Shown in pieces: positions 35,851-43,811 of a DNA stretch of 64,000 bases. A program made the translations under genes and the position numbers. Below the pieces are notes generated by a model. That model was not told the origin of the DNA. It ran no database searches and worked only from the letters and a program-made list of their open reading frames with translations. Positions within the stretch are counted from its first letter, which is position 1, and each line of letters starts with the position of its first letter. This DNA is from Pseudomonas putida (GTDB lineage Bacteria > Pseudomonadota > Gammaproteobacteria > Pseudomonadales > Pseudomonadaceae). The stretch lies in contig NZ_CP029693.1 in the NCBI RefSeq assembly GCF_003228315.1, positions 1,302,001-1,366,000 on the forward strand, in the 5' to 3' direction.

Positions 35851-35922
35851 GCCGCCATCGCGAGCAAGCTTTGCTCCTACAGACGGTGAGACCCTGTAGG
35901 AGCAAGGCTTGCCCGCGATGGG
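35851..35922. repeat. Mixed REP pair
   Basis: Inverted REP pair between ridA-like and iclR-like genes. The two arms belong to different variants: GCGAGCAAGCTTTGCTCC on the left and GGAGCAAGGCTTGCCCGCG on the right, so their outer parts do not pair perfectly. Confidence 0.88.
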
Positions 35923-35933
35923 CACACCTCGGT

Positions 35934-36323
35934 TCAGGCCTTTTTCTTGTACGCGATGCAGTCGATCTCGACCTTGCAGTCAACCATCATGCTCGCCTGC
36001 ACGCAGGCCCGGGCCGGTGCATGCTCAGGCTTGAAGTACTCGGCAAACACCTTGTTGAAACTGGTGAAATCCCGCGGATCATCCAGCCACACCCCGGCAC
36101 GCACCACATCTTCCAGGCCATAACCGGCCTCCTGGAGTATCGCGATCAGGTTCTGCATGGTCTGGTGGGTCTGCTCGACGATGCCACCCACAATGATCTC
36201 GCCATCCTTCGCCGGCACCTGGCCGGATACGTGCAGCCAGCCATCGGCTTCAACGGCGCGGGCGAAAGGACGCGGCGTGCCGCCAGCGGCGGAACTGCCG
36301 GTGCCGTAACGAGTAATGCTCAT
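35934..36323 (-). CDS. RidA family reactive imine/enamine deaminase
   Basis: 129 residues, RidA/YjgF/UK114 superfamily. Family parts: FARAVEADGWLHVSGQVP, GIVEQTHQTMQNLIAILQEAG, DVVRAGVWLDDPRDF and the C-terminal PARACVQASMMVDCKVEIDCIA with the conserved Arg. RidA proteins hydrolyse 2-aminoacrylate and similar imines released by PLP dehydratases. Its location between the ABC importer and the PLP deaminase gene fits a detoxifying partner for that enzyme. AGGAG precedes the ATG. Confidence 0.9.
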   Translation of the reverse strand: MSITRYGTGSSAAGGTPRPFARAVEADGWLHVSGQVPAKDGEIIVGGIVEQTHQTMQNLIAILQEAGYGLEDVVRAGVWLDDPRDFTSFNKVFAEYFKPEHAPARACVQASMMVDCKVEIDCIAYKKKA

Positions 36324-36353
36324 GAGTGTTTCTCCTGATTGAAAATCGAGTGT

Positions 36354-37148
36354 TTAAAACCGCGTGCTTTTGAGAAATTCAGCCAGACGCGGCGACTGTG
36401 GGCGCTCGAACAGCTCCTTGGGTGGCCCCTGCTCTTCGATGCGCCCCTTGTTCATGAAAACGATCTTGTCCGAGACCTCGAAGGCGAAACGCATTTCGTG
36501 GGTCACCAGCAACATGGTCATGCCATCGTCCGCCAGGCCCTTGATCACGTTGAGCACTTCGCTGACCAGCTCCGGGTCCAGCGCCGAAGTCACTTCGTCA
36601 AACAGCATCAGGCTCGGGTTCATCGCAATCGCCCGGGCAATCGCCACGCGCTGCTGCTGACCGCCGGACAACTGCCCCGGATAGTGATCGCGGCGCTCCA
36701 GCAGGCCGACGCGCTCCAGCCATTTTTCCGCCAGGGCCACCGCCTCGTCCTTGTGCAGTTTCTTCACCTTGAGCAAACCCAACGTGACGTTCTGCAAGGC
36801 GGTGAGGTGCGGGAACAGGTTGAACTGCTGGAAGGCCATGCCGGTCATGGCGCGATGGCGGGCGATGACCTTTTCCGCGTGGCGAATGCGCTTGCCGTTG
36901 ACCTCGTCATAACCGATGGATTCGCCATCGAGCAGGATCTGCCCGCCCTGGAACTCTTCGAGCATGTTCACGCAGCGCAGCAGCGTGGTCTTGCCCGAGC
37001 CGCTGGAACCGATCAGCGTCACGACGTTGCCACGCTGCATGGTCAGGTCGACGCCCTTGAGCACTTCGAGTTGGTCATAGCGTTTGTGCAGGCCGCGAAT
37101 GTCCAGCAAGGGTTGGCCGTTTTGTGCGTTGGTTTGAGTCTGTGTCAT
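36354..37148 (-). CDS. Amino acid ABC importer, ATP-binding protein
   Basis: 264 residues, polar amino acid transport (PAAT) ATPase. Walker [14 protein letters not shown]-loop [12 protein letters not shown], signature [12 protein letters not shown], Walker [13 protein letters not shown] and the switch His (LLVTHEM) are intact. It is the last of four co-directional transporter genes; its start overlaps the upstream permease stop (ATGA). The ending [12 protein letters not shown] is normal for the family. Confidence 0.95.
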   Translation of the reverse strand: MTQTQTNAQNGQPLLDIRGLHKRYDQLEVLKGVDLTMQRGNVVTLIGSSGSGKTTLLRCVNMLEEFQGGQILLDGESIGYDEVNGKRIRHAEKVIARHRAMTGMAFQQFNLFPHLTALQNVTLGLLKVKKLHKDEAVALAEKWLERVGLLERRDHYPGQLSGGQQQRVAIARAIAMNPSLMLFDEVTSALDPELVSEVLNVIKGLADDGMTMLLVTHEMRFAFEVSDKIVFMNKGRIEEQGPPKELFERPQSPRLAEFLKSTRF

Positions 37149-37807
37149 GGCAAGGCCACCCGCTTTTCAATGTGCCGGCCGAGTAACTCGATGCCGTAGT
37201 TGATGACGAAAAACAGAAATCCGGCGAACAGGTAAAACTCAAGGGTCATGAAGGTCCGGGCGATGATCTGCTGGGTGCTGAGCAGCAACTCCGCAACGCC
37301 GATCACCGACAGCAGGGTCGAGGCCTTGACGATCTCGGTGGACGAGTTGACCCAGGTCGGCAGGATCTGCCGCAGTGCCTGGGGCAACAGCACGTAGCCC
37401 AGGGCCTGATAGAAGGTCAGGCCGATCGCCTTGCTCGCTTCCATTTGTCCGCGCGGTAAAGCCTGCAAGGCACCGCGCACGATTTCCGACACGTGGGAGC
37501 CGCAAAACAGCGTCAGCCCCAGGGCACCGGCCTGGAACGCGCTGATCTGCCAGCCCAGCGCCGGTGCCATGTAAAAGCACGCCAGCACCAGCACGAACAC
37601 CGGCGTGCCGCGAATAACATCGACATAAAAACGAAACGGCGCGCGCATCCAGAACTTGCCGTATGTCAGGACCAGACCGGAGAACACCCCGAGCAGCGTG
37701 CCCAGCAGAATCGCCAGGGCCGAACACTGCACGCTGGTCAAAAAGCCCTGCCACAACACATCGCGGGCCACCCACAACTCATGCAACCAACTGGGAGATT
37801 CGTACAT
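37145..37807 (-). CDS. Amino acid ABC importer, permease 2
   Basis: 220 residues with about five membrane helices, HisM/GlnP-type permease. The conserved cytoplasmic loop is [21 protein letters not shown] followed by [15 protein letters not shown]. It forms the channel with the permease encoded 9 bases upstream. The substrate cannot be read from the permease. Confidence 0.93.
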   Translation of the reverse strand: MYESPSWLHELWVARDVLWQGFLTSVQCSALAILLGTLLGVFSGLVLTYGKFWMRAPFRFYVDVIRGTPVFVLVLACFYMAPALGWQISAFQAGALGLTLFCGSHVSEIVRGALQALPRGQMEASKAIGLTFYQALGYVLLPQALRQILPTWVNSSTEIVKASTLLSVIGVAELLLSTQQIIARTFMTLEFYLFAGFLFFVINYGIELLGRHIEKRVALP

Positions 37808-37816
37808 GTGGGGCTC

Positions 37817-38479
37817 CTATCGGCGGATCGCCAGACGCTGTTCGAGGTAACGCAGCATCATGGCAATGAGGTAACAGGCCGCCACATAGAGCGCCGTGGT
37901 CACCAGCCAGGTCTCGATCACCCGGTAGCTCTCGACATTGATCTTGCGCGCGTAATAGGTCAGCTCCGGCACGGCAATCGCCGCCGCCAGGGAGGTGTCC
38001 TTGAACAGCGAAATGAAGTTGTTCGACAAGGCCGGCAGCACATTGCGCAACATCACAGGCACCGTGACGTAAGCCTTGACCTGCCATTCGCCCAGGCCGA
38101 TCGCCAGGCCGGCTTCGCGCTGGCCCTTGGGAATGCTGAGCAATCCGCCGCGGAACACTTCGGTCAGGTACGCCCCGGCGTACAACGACAGGGTGATGAT
38201 GAACGAGGGAATCTTGTCCAGACGAATCCCCAGGCTCGGCAAGGCGAAGTAGATCAACAGAATCAACACCAGGATCGGCGTGTTACGGATCACCGTGACA
38301 TACACCGAGGCCAGCACCCGCAACGGGCGATGCTTGGACAGCAAGGCAAACGCCATCAGCAGGCCGATCACGCAGCCGATGGCGATCGACACCAGCGCCA
38401 GCTCCAGGCCCAGACCGAGCCCCGCCAGCAAGGTGTCGAAATCGCGCCACACGGCGGCAAAGTTCAACTGATAGTTCAT
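37817..38479 (-). CDS. Amino acid ABC importer, permease 1
   Basis: 220 residues, second HisQ/HisM-type permease with about five helices. The conserved loop is FRGGLLSIPKGQREAGLAIGL followed by PVMLRNVLPALSNNF. Same length as its partner, but only distantly alike, as expected for a heterodimer. A 10-bp hairpin lies between it and the binding-protein gene upstream. Confidence 0.93.
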   Translation of the reverse strand: MNYQLNFAAVWRDFDTLLAGLGLGLELALVSIAIGCVIGLLMAFALLSKHRPLRVLASVYVTVIRNTPILVLILLIYFALPSLGIRLDKIPSFIITLSLYAGAYLTEVFRGGLLSIPKGQREAGLAIGLGEWQVKAYVTVPVMLRNVLPALSNNFISLFKDTSLAAAIAVPELTYYARKINVESYRVIETWLVTTALYVAACYLIAMMLRYLEQRLAIRR

Positions 38480-38494
38480 GGTCGGCAGTACCTT

Positions 38495-38520
38495 GAGCGG
38501 GGCGTTTTAGCGCCCCGCTC
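38495..38520 (-). other. Intercistronic hairpin between binding-protein and permease genes
   Basis: A perfect 10-bp stem GAGCGGGGCG / CGCCCCGCTC with a 6-base loop and no T-run, 8 bases after the binding-protein stop. This position is typical of structures that stabilise the upstream message, so the binding protein is made in excess over the membrane parts. Confidence 0.65.
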
Positions 38521-38528
38521 TCACGGGA

Positions 38529-39377
38529 TCATTTGAATTCGACGGGGAAACCGATTGCAGGCGAAGGAAGTTCTACACCGAACCACTTCTTGAACGACGC
38601 CGCGTAGGTCGGGAACTCCACGCCGGTCATGGCTTCATGCAAGGTGGTGTTGACGAAGTTCAGCCAGTCCTGATCGCCGCGCTTGACCGCGCAGGCATAG
38701 GTTTGCGGGCTCCAGGCGTAGGCCGGGCTGCGATAGCGGCCAGGGTTCTGCACCATCAGGTATTTGACCGAGGACTGATCGGTGGCCGCCGCGTCGGCGC
38801 GGCCGGAGTTCACGGCCTGGTACATCAGGTCCACGCTGTCGTACTGATCGACCTTGGCCTTGGGCAGCGCCTGATGCACCAGTTCCTCGGCGTACACGTT
38901 CTGCAGCACGGCCACCGTCACCTTGTCGCCGGCAGCCTGCATGTCGTCGATTTCCTTGTACTTGCTGTTGGCCGGCAGCAGCAGGCCGACGCCTTCACGG
39001 TAGTACGGCAGGGTGAACGCCACCTGCTGGGCACGGCTGGCGGTCACGGTGATGAACTGGCAGCTGATGTCGACCTTGTCGGTCAGCAGGTTGGGAATTC
39101 GCGCATCGGAAGACTGCACCACGTACTCAACCTTCTCCGGGTCATTGAACAACCCCTTGGCGATCATGTGGCCAATGTCGATATCAAAACCCTGCAACTT
39201 GCCATCCGCCCCCTGGAAGTGCCACGGCGCATTGGTGCTGCCGGTGCCTACAATCACTTTGCCACGGGCCAGAACGCTATCGAGCTTGCTGTCCGCCGCC
39301 TGGGCCACGCCCACGGCAGCGGCAGAGGCCGCGATTAAAAGAACACACGCTTTGAACAAGGAAGGACGGTGATGCAT
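38529..39377 (-). CDS. Periplasmic amino acid-binding protein of ABC importer
   Basis: 282 residues, family 3 solute-binding protein. A Sec signal peptide (FKACVLLIAASAAAVGVAQA) is followed by the mature start ADSKLDSVLARGKVIVGTG. Family parts: PWHFQGADGKLQGFDIDIGHMIAKGL, VEYVVQSSDARIPNLLTDKVD, and the central DQYDSVDLMYQAVNSGRADA. It binds an amino acid and delivers it to the permease pair. GGAG eight bases upstream fixes the ATG at 39377. First gene of the leftward transporter set. Confidence 0.94.
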   Translation of the reverse strand: MHHRPSLFKACVLLIAASAAAVGVAQAADSKLDSVLARGKVIVGTGSTNAPWHFQGADGKLQGFDIDIGHMIAKGLFNDPEKVEYVVQSSDARIPNLLTDKVDISCQFITVTASRAQQVAFTLPYYREGVGLLLPANSKYKEIDDMQAAGDKVTVAVLQNVYAEELVHQALPKAKVDQYDSVDLMYQAVNSGRADAAATDQSSVKYLMVQNPGRYRSPAYAWSPQTYACAVKRGDQDWLNFVNTTLHEAMTGVEFPTYAASFKKWFGVELPSPAIGFPVEFK

Positions 39378-39402
39378 GGCAAGCACTCCAGGATGATGTT
39401 TA

Positions 39403-39418
39403 TTCCGCTATACCGGAA
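39403..39418. promoter_or_regulatory. Candidate IclR-type operator upstream of the ABC importer
   Basis: Palindrome TTCCGCTATACCGGAA (5-bp arms TTCCG/CGGAA, 6-base spacer), 26 bases before the binding-protein ATG. Palindromes with such TTCCG arms are a common form for IclR-family operators, and an IclR gene lies in the same cluster. Confidence 0.45.
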
Positions 39419-39647
39419 CTTAGTATGTAACAGCGGAACAGACAGCAGAAAGTGTGCCACAGCTCGGACAGGGAATGTAGGGAAGATTGAAAAGTGTTTT
39501 GAATCAAACAGATGGATTGAAACGAAGAAAGGGTGTTACCGAAGGGGACGATGGCGTAGCGCTACCGTTGGCTACGCAGGCGGGTATCTGGTTCACAAAT
39601 GGTGCGGGGGATGTTTCTGAAATGGGCATGGTGCGTTGCAACTTGTG

Positions 39648-39929
39648 TTATCGGCTGCCGGCGTCCGTGTAGACCTCACCCCGCTCCCTTTTTCCGACCG
39701 CTATGACGGTGATGACCAGAACTTCATCGACGACCCTGTAGACCAATCGATAGCCGGCACTGCGCAATTTGATCTTGTAGGCATTCCCGAGTCCGTTAAG
39801 CCGGTCTCCCGGTACGTGCGGATTGACAAGCCGCTCCTGAAGCTTCTTCTTGAACTGATCCCTCACGGTTGCGCCGAGCTTCTTCCATTCTTTCCAGGCT
39901 TTTTCCGAAAACTCCAGCTCATAGGTCAT
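39648..39929 (-). CDS. relE: RelE/ParE-superfamily toxin
   Basis: 93 residues. The sequence MTYELEFSEKAWKEWKKLG ... QFKKKLQERLVNP, then RLNGLGNAYKIKLRSAGYRLVYRVVDEVLVITVIAVGKRER matches RelE mRNA interferases, including the conserved Arg in LRSAGYRLVYR. It would cut mRNA in the ribosome when freed from its antitoxin. It overlaps the antitoxin gene by 11 bases, the standard coupling. The ATG at 39929 is preferred over the preceding TTG. Confidence 0.92.
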   Translation of the reverse strand: MTYELEFSEKAWKEWKKLGATVRDQFKKKLQERLVNPHVPGDRLNGLGNAYKIKLRSAGYRLVYRVVDEVLVITVIAVGKRERGEVYTDAGSR

Positions 39930-40167
39930 CAATGGAAACCTTTATGGTCGGATCGTTTTCTCGCTCCTTGCAGAGTGCAATCAGCTCCAGGTCTTCCAGA
40001 CGGCTCATCAGTGCCTCATATTCCCTGGCAGGGACGCAATAGAAGGCAGGCTCGTTACGGTTGAGAATTGCAACGGACTCTCCCCCGCCCGCAGCCACTG
40101 TCCCCATAGGGTTTCTTTTCAGTTCAGAGATGCTTGCCACGACCTGCGAAAGCACGATGTGTGTCAT
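39919..40167 (-). CDS. Phd/YefM-family antitoxin
   Basis: 82 residues, starting MTHIVLSQVVASISELKRNP. The N-terminal part is a Phd/YefM dimerisation and DNA-binding fold (SVAILNRNEPAFYCVPAREYEAL); the C-terminal acidic tail (LEDLELIALCKERENDP) wraps the toxin. It should neutralise the RelE toxin and autorepress the operon. The GGGAA upstream supports ATG 40167 over the longer frame. Confidence 0.9.
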   Translation of the reverse strand: MTHIVLSQVVASISELKRNPMGTVAAGGGESVAILNRNEPAFYCVPAREYEALMSRLEDLELIALCKERENDPTIKVSIDDL

Positions 40168-40485
40168 GAAACAGTTCCTTGGGATGCTTTTAGAGACACT
40201 CAAAATAGCACTCCCAATGGCATTCGGGTGTGATCCCAACGGATGAAATAGCGTGTTCAAGCACGGTTGAAGTTCCTCTGCTGCGATGGGCCGGGACGAC
40301 GGCACAAAAAATTATCACTTCAAGGCGTTTCCCGTTTCCGAGCTTCCCGTGGGACTGCTCCCGAAAAACCGTAGGAAACATCTGCGTTGGACAACCCCCC
40401 GTCCGGCTGCTTTATTCAATATCCAAGTGATAAGGCGTCTTAACAGCTGCGACGTATTTCGCGCCAGCTGGACCGGGAGGCATTC
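40168..40485 (+). promoter_or_regulatory. Intergenic region upstream of the nfr glycan operon
   Basis: 318 bases with no convincing gene. TTATCACTT (40312-40320) and its exact complement AAGTGATAA (40425-40433) form a 9-bp inverted repeat 104 bases apart; the AAGGCGT that follows both copies is shared. This could be a pair of regulator sites. A GGGAGG stands five bases before the wecB ATG. No sure -35/-10 could be chosen. Confidence 0.4.
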
Positions 40486-41640
40486 ATGTCCTTCAAAGTC
40501 ATGATGGTGTTCGGCACACGACCGGAAGCCATCAAGATGGCACCCCTGGCCCGGGTCCTGCGTAACTGGCCCGGGATCGAACTGAACATCTGCTCGACCG
40601 GCCAGCACCGGGAGATGCTCAAGCAGGTACTCGACTCCTTCGAGCTGACGGTCGACGAAGACCTGCACGTGATGACCCAGGACCAGACCCTCAACGGCCT
40701 CTCCGAACAGTTGCTGGAGCACCTGGACAGCACCTACATGCGCGTGCGACCGGATATCGTGCTGGTCCATGGCGACACGACCACCAGCTTCATCGCCGCC
40801 CTCGCCGCGTTCAATCGCCAGATCCCCATCGGCCATGTCGAAGCCGGCTTGCGCACCGGCAACTTGCGCGCGCCCTGGCCGGAGGAAGCCAATCGCCACC
40901 TGACCGGGGTCATCGCCGACCTGCATTTCGCCCCGACCACCAAGAACGAAGACAACCTGCTGCACGAGGGCGTGCCCAAGGCCAATATCGAAGTCACCGG
41001 CAACACGGTGATTGACGCGCTGCTCTGGATGCGCAATCACCAACAGGCCACCGGCTGGCAGCCCGCCGCCGACTCGCCGCTGGCCGTGCTCGACGACAAA
41101 CGCCGCATGGTGCTGATCACCGGGCATCGCCGGGAAAACTTCGGCGGAGGCTTTCGCAACATCTGCCTGGCCCTGGCCACCCTTGCCGACCGTTACCCCG
41201 ATGTGCAATTCGTCTACCCGGTACACCTCAATCCGCAGGTGCAGCAAGCGGTGTACAGCGTGCTGTCGGGCAAACCCAACATCTATCTGATCGCCCCCCA
41301 GGACTACCAGCATTTCGTCTGGCTGATGGGACGTGCGCATTTCATCGTGACCGACTCCGGCGGCATCCAGGAAGAAGCGCCGGCCATTGGCAAACCGCTG
41401 CTGGTGCTGCGCGACGTGACCGAGCGGCCATCGGTGCTCGAAGGCGGGACGGTATTGCTGGTGGGCACCGACACCGACCGCATCGTCAAGCAGGCCAGCC
41501 TGTTGTTTGACGACGACGCCACCTTCCAGCGCATGAGCCGCCCGCACTGCCCCTACGGCGATGGCCATGCCAGCGAGCGCATCGCCAACCGCCTGGCGAC
41601 CTGGCTCAAACAACGCGCGGCAAAGGGTAAAGCGGTATGA
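40486..41640 (+). CDS. wecB: UDP-N-acetylglucosamine 2-epimerase (non-hydrolysing)
   Basis: 384 residues. Converts UDP-GlcNAc to UDP-ManNAc. Family motifs: MVFGTRPEAIKMAPL, CSTGQHREML, VHGDTTTSFIAA, GHVEAGLRTGNLRAPWPEE, ITGHRRENFGGGF and TDSGGIQEEAPA, covering the UDP-binding and catalytic Asp/Glu/His residues. In E. coli wecB is needed for phage N4 infection because UDP-ManNAc is a precursor of the NfrB-made glycan. Here it is the first gene of the nfr operon and overlaps nfrB by 4 bases, so precursor supply and polymerisation are directly coupled. RBS GGGAGG. Confidence 0.95.
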   Translation: MSFKVMMVFGTRPEAIKMAPLARVLRNWPGIELNICSTGQHREMLKQVLDSFELTVDEDLHVMTQDQTLNGLSEQLLEHLDSTYMRVRPDIVLVHGDTTTSFIAALAAFNRQIPIGHVEAGLRTGNLRAPWPEEANRHLTGVIADLHFAPTTKNEDNLLHEGVPKANIEVTGNTVIDALLWMRNHQQATGWQPAADSPLAVLDDKRRMVLITGHRRENFGGGFRNICLALATLADRYPDVQFVYPVHLNPQVQQAVYSVLSGKPNIYLIAPQDYQHFVWLMGRAHFIVTDSGGIQEEAPAIGKPLLVLRDVTERPSVLEGGTVLLVGTDTDRIVKQASLLFDDDATFQRMSRPHCPYGDGHASERIANRLATWLKQRAAKGKAV

Positions 41641-43811
41641 GTTTCGGCCTGGTGGATTTTTTCGCCTATGTGCTGTTCGGACTCAAATACCTGGCAATTA
41701 CCCTCGCACTGCTGATGTTTGTACTGGGACTCGATGACCTGTTCATCGACCTGGTGTACTGGACCCGCAAGCTGATCCGCCGCTGGCGCATCTATGAAAA
41801 ATTCAAACGCGCCGATGAGCAGCGCCTGTACAGCATCGGCGAAAAACCGCTGGCGATCATGGTGCCGGCGTGGAACGAAGTCGGCGTGGTCGGCGAGATG
41901 GCCCGCCTGGCGGCCTCGACCCTCGACTACGAGAACTATCAGATTTTCGTCGGCACCTACCCCAACGATGCGCAGACACAGGCCGACGTCGACGCGGTCT
42001 GCCTGCACTACCCCAACGTGCACAAGGTGATCTGCGCCCGCCCCGGCCCCACCAGCAAGGCCGACTGCCTGAACAACATCATCGACGCCATCCTGCGCTT
42101 TGAAAGCGAGGCGAAAATCCAGTTCGCCGGGTTCATCCTGCACGATGCCGAAGACGTGATTTCGCCGATGGAACTGCGCCTGTTCAACTACCTGCTGCCC
42201 AGCAAGGACCTGATCCAGATTCCGGTCTACCCCTATGCCCCGGAATGGAAAGGTTTCACTGCCGGGCACTACGTCGACGAGTTCGCCGAGAACCATGGCA
42301 AGGACGTCATCGTTCGCGAGGCGCTGACCGGCCAGGTGCCCAGCGCCGGGGTTGGCACCTGCTTCAGCCGCAAGGCCGTCAGTGCCTTGCTCGAGGACGG
42401 CGATGGCATTGCCTTCGACGTGCAGAGCCTGACCGAGGACTACGACATCGGCTTTCGCCTCAAGCAAAAGGGCATGAAATGTATCTTCGCCCGCTACTCG
42501 GTGAGCGACCCGAAGCTGGCGCTGGAGCAACCCTGGGTGTTTGGCATGAACCGCGCGTTCTCCCAGGTGATCTGCGTGCGCGAGCACTTTCCCCGCGACT
42601 TGCAGCATGCGATCCGGCAGAAATCGCGCTGGATCGTCGGCATCGTGTTCCAGGGCACGAAGAACCTCGGCTGGAGCCCCAAGGGTCTGCTCAACTATTT
42701 CCTCTGGCGTGACCGCCGTGGCCTGATCGCCTACTTGCTGAGTTTCCTGGTCAACCTGCTGTTCCTGGTGTTGCTGGTGATGTGGCTGGTGACCCTGGTG
42801 TTCCCCGAGGCCTGGCGTTACCCATCGATCCTCACCGACAGTTCTCTGCTCACGGCGCTGCTGTGGCTCAACGGCCTGATGCTGGTCAATCGCTTGTTCC
42901 AGCGCGGCTGGTTCGTCACCCGCTATTACGGAATCGTCGAAGGCTTGCTGTCGGCGCCACGCATGATGTGGAGCAACTTCGTCAACTTTTTCGCCAACCT
43001 GCGGGCACTGCGCCAGGTCATGGAAATGGGCGATTCGCGCCGCGTGGCGTGGGACAAGACCACCCACGAATTCCCCGCGCTGGCCCAGGCGCAGCGCACA
43101 CCGCTGGGTCATCGGCTGGTGGAAAAAAGCCTGCTCAGCGAAGAACAACTGGAAGCGGCGATCACCAACCCGGTGCGCCGGCGCCTGGGCCACGAACTGT
43201 TGTTGCGCGGGCATATCGATACCACGCAACTGGTGCAGACCCTGGCCGAGCAACTCGATATGGAATGGGCGCCGCTCAACCCGTTCAAGCTCGACCCGCG
43301 CCTGATCGACGCGGTCCCGCGAAAGGTCGCCACCCACTACGGCGTGCTGCCCGCCGCCGAAGAAGGCAGCACCCTGGTACTGGCTTCCGAAGGACCGGTC
43401 AGCCAGGTGTCGCTGGGCGCGATCAGCCGGCAGTTGAAGCGTCCGGTGCGTTGTCGCCTCGCCCCGCAAGGTCGGGTGACCCTGGGCATTCGCTATTGGT
43501 ACCCCAGTGCTCGGCAAAGTACGGACGTGCATCACATGCTCGAAGTGCTCGAACGCCATCAGGACGATGAAGCCTTGCTTGAGCGCGTCAGCCACCATCA
43601 GGTGCTGCTGGGCAACTTGCTGCAAGTGCGCGGGATGGTCCCGCCATCGCTGTTCAATCAGGCCTTGATCGACTTTGACGCCGAACGCATGTCCCTGGGC
43701 GAACACCTGATTTCCCGGGGCATCATCACCCAAGAGGTACTCGACCAGGCACTGGCGGAACAGGCCGCCGAACAACAAGCCGCCTTCAGCATTGCCCGGG
43801 AGGTTGAATGA
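41637..43811 (+). CDS. nfrB: NfrB: c-di-GMP-responsive family 2 glycosyltransferase, inner-membrane glycan synthase
   Basis: 724 residues. N-terminal membrane helices (~10-40), a cytoplasmic GT2 domain with HDAED (169-173), TED (266-268) and QKSRW (328-332), then more membrane helices (LLSFLVNLLFLVLLVMWLVT and on). The C-terminal ~240 residues contain MshEN/GspE-N-type motifs: RTPLGHRLVE, RRLGHELLLRGHID (R516-L-G) and LGEHLISRGIITQEVLDQAL, the kind of module that binds c-di-GMP. In E. coli NfrB is a c-di-GMP-controlled synthase of the glycan used by phage N4. Overlaps both neighbours by ATGA. Confidence 0.93.
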   Translation: MSFGLVDFFAYVLFGLKYLAITLALLMFVLGLDDLFIDLVYWTRKLIRRWRIYEKFKRADEQRLYSIGEKPLAIMVPAWNEVGVVGEMARLAASTLDYENYQIFVGTYPNDAQTQADVDAVCLHYPNVHKVICARPGPTSKADCLNNIIDAILRFESEAKIQFAGFILHDAEDVISPMELRLFNYLLPSKDLIQIPVYPYAPEWKGFTAGHYVDEFAENHGKDVIVREALTGQVPSAGVGTCFSRKAVSALLEDGDGIAFDVQSLTEDYDIGFRLKQKGMKCIFARYSVSDPKLALEQPWVFGMNRAFSQVICVREHFPRDLQHAIRQKSRWIVGIVFQGTKNLGWSPKGLLNYFLWRDRRGLIAYLLSFLVNLLFLVLLVMWLVTLVFPEAWRYPSILTDSSLLTALLWLNGLMLVNRLFQRGWFVTRYYGIVEGLLSAPRMMWSNFVNFFANLRALRQVMEMGDSRRVAWDKTTHEFPALAQAQRTPLGHRLVEKSLLSEEQLEAAITNPVRRRLGHELLLRGHIDTTQLVQTLAEQLDMEWAPLNPFKLDPRLIDAVPRKVATHYGVLPAAEEGSTLVLASEGPVSQVSLGAISRQLKRPVRCRLAPQGRVTLGIRYWYPSARQSTDVHHMLEVLERHQDDEALLERVSHHQVLLGNLLQVRGMVPPSLFNQALIDFDAERMSLGEHLISRGIITQEVLDQALAEQAAEQQAAFSIAREVE

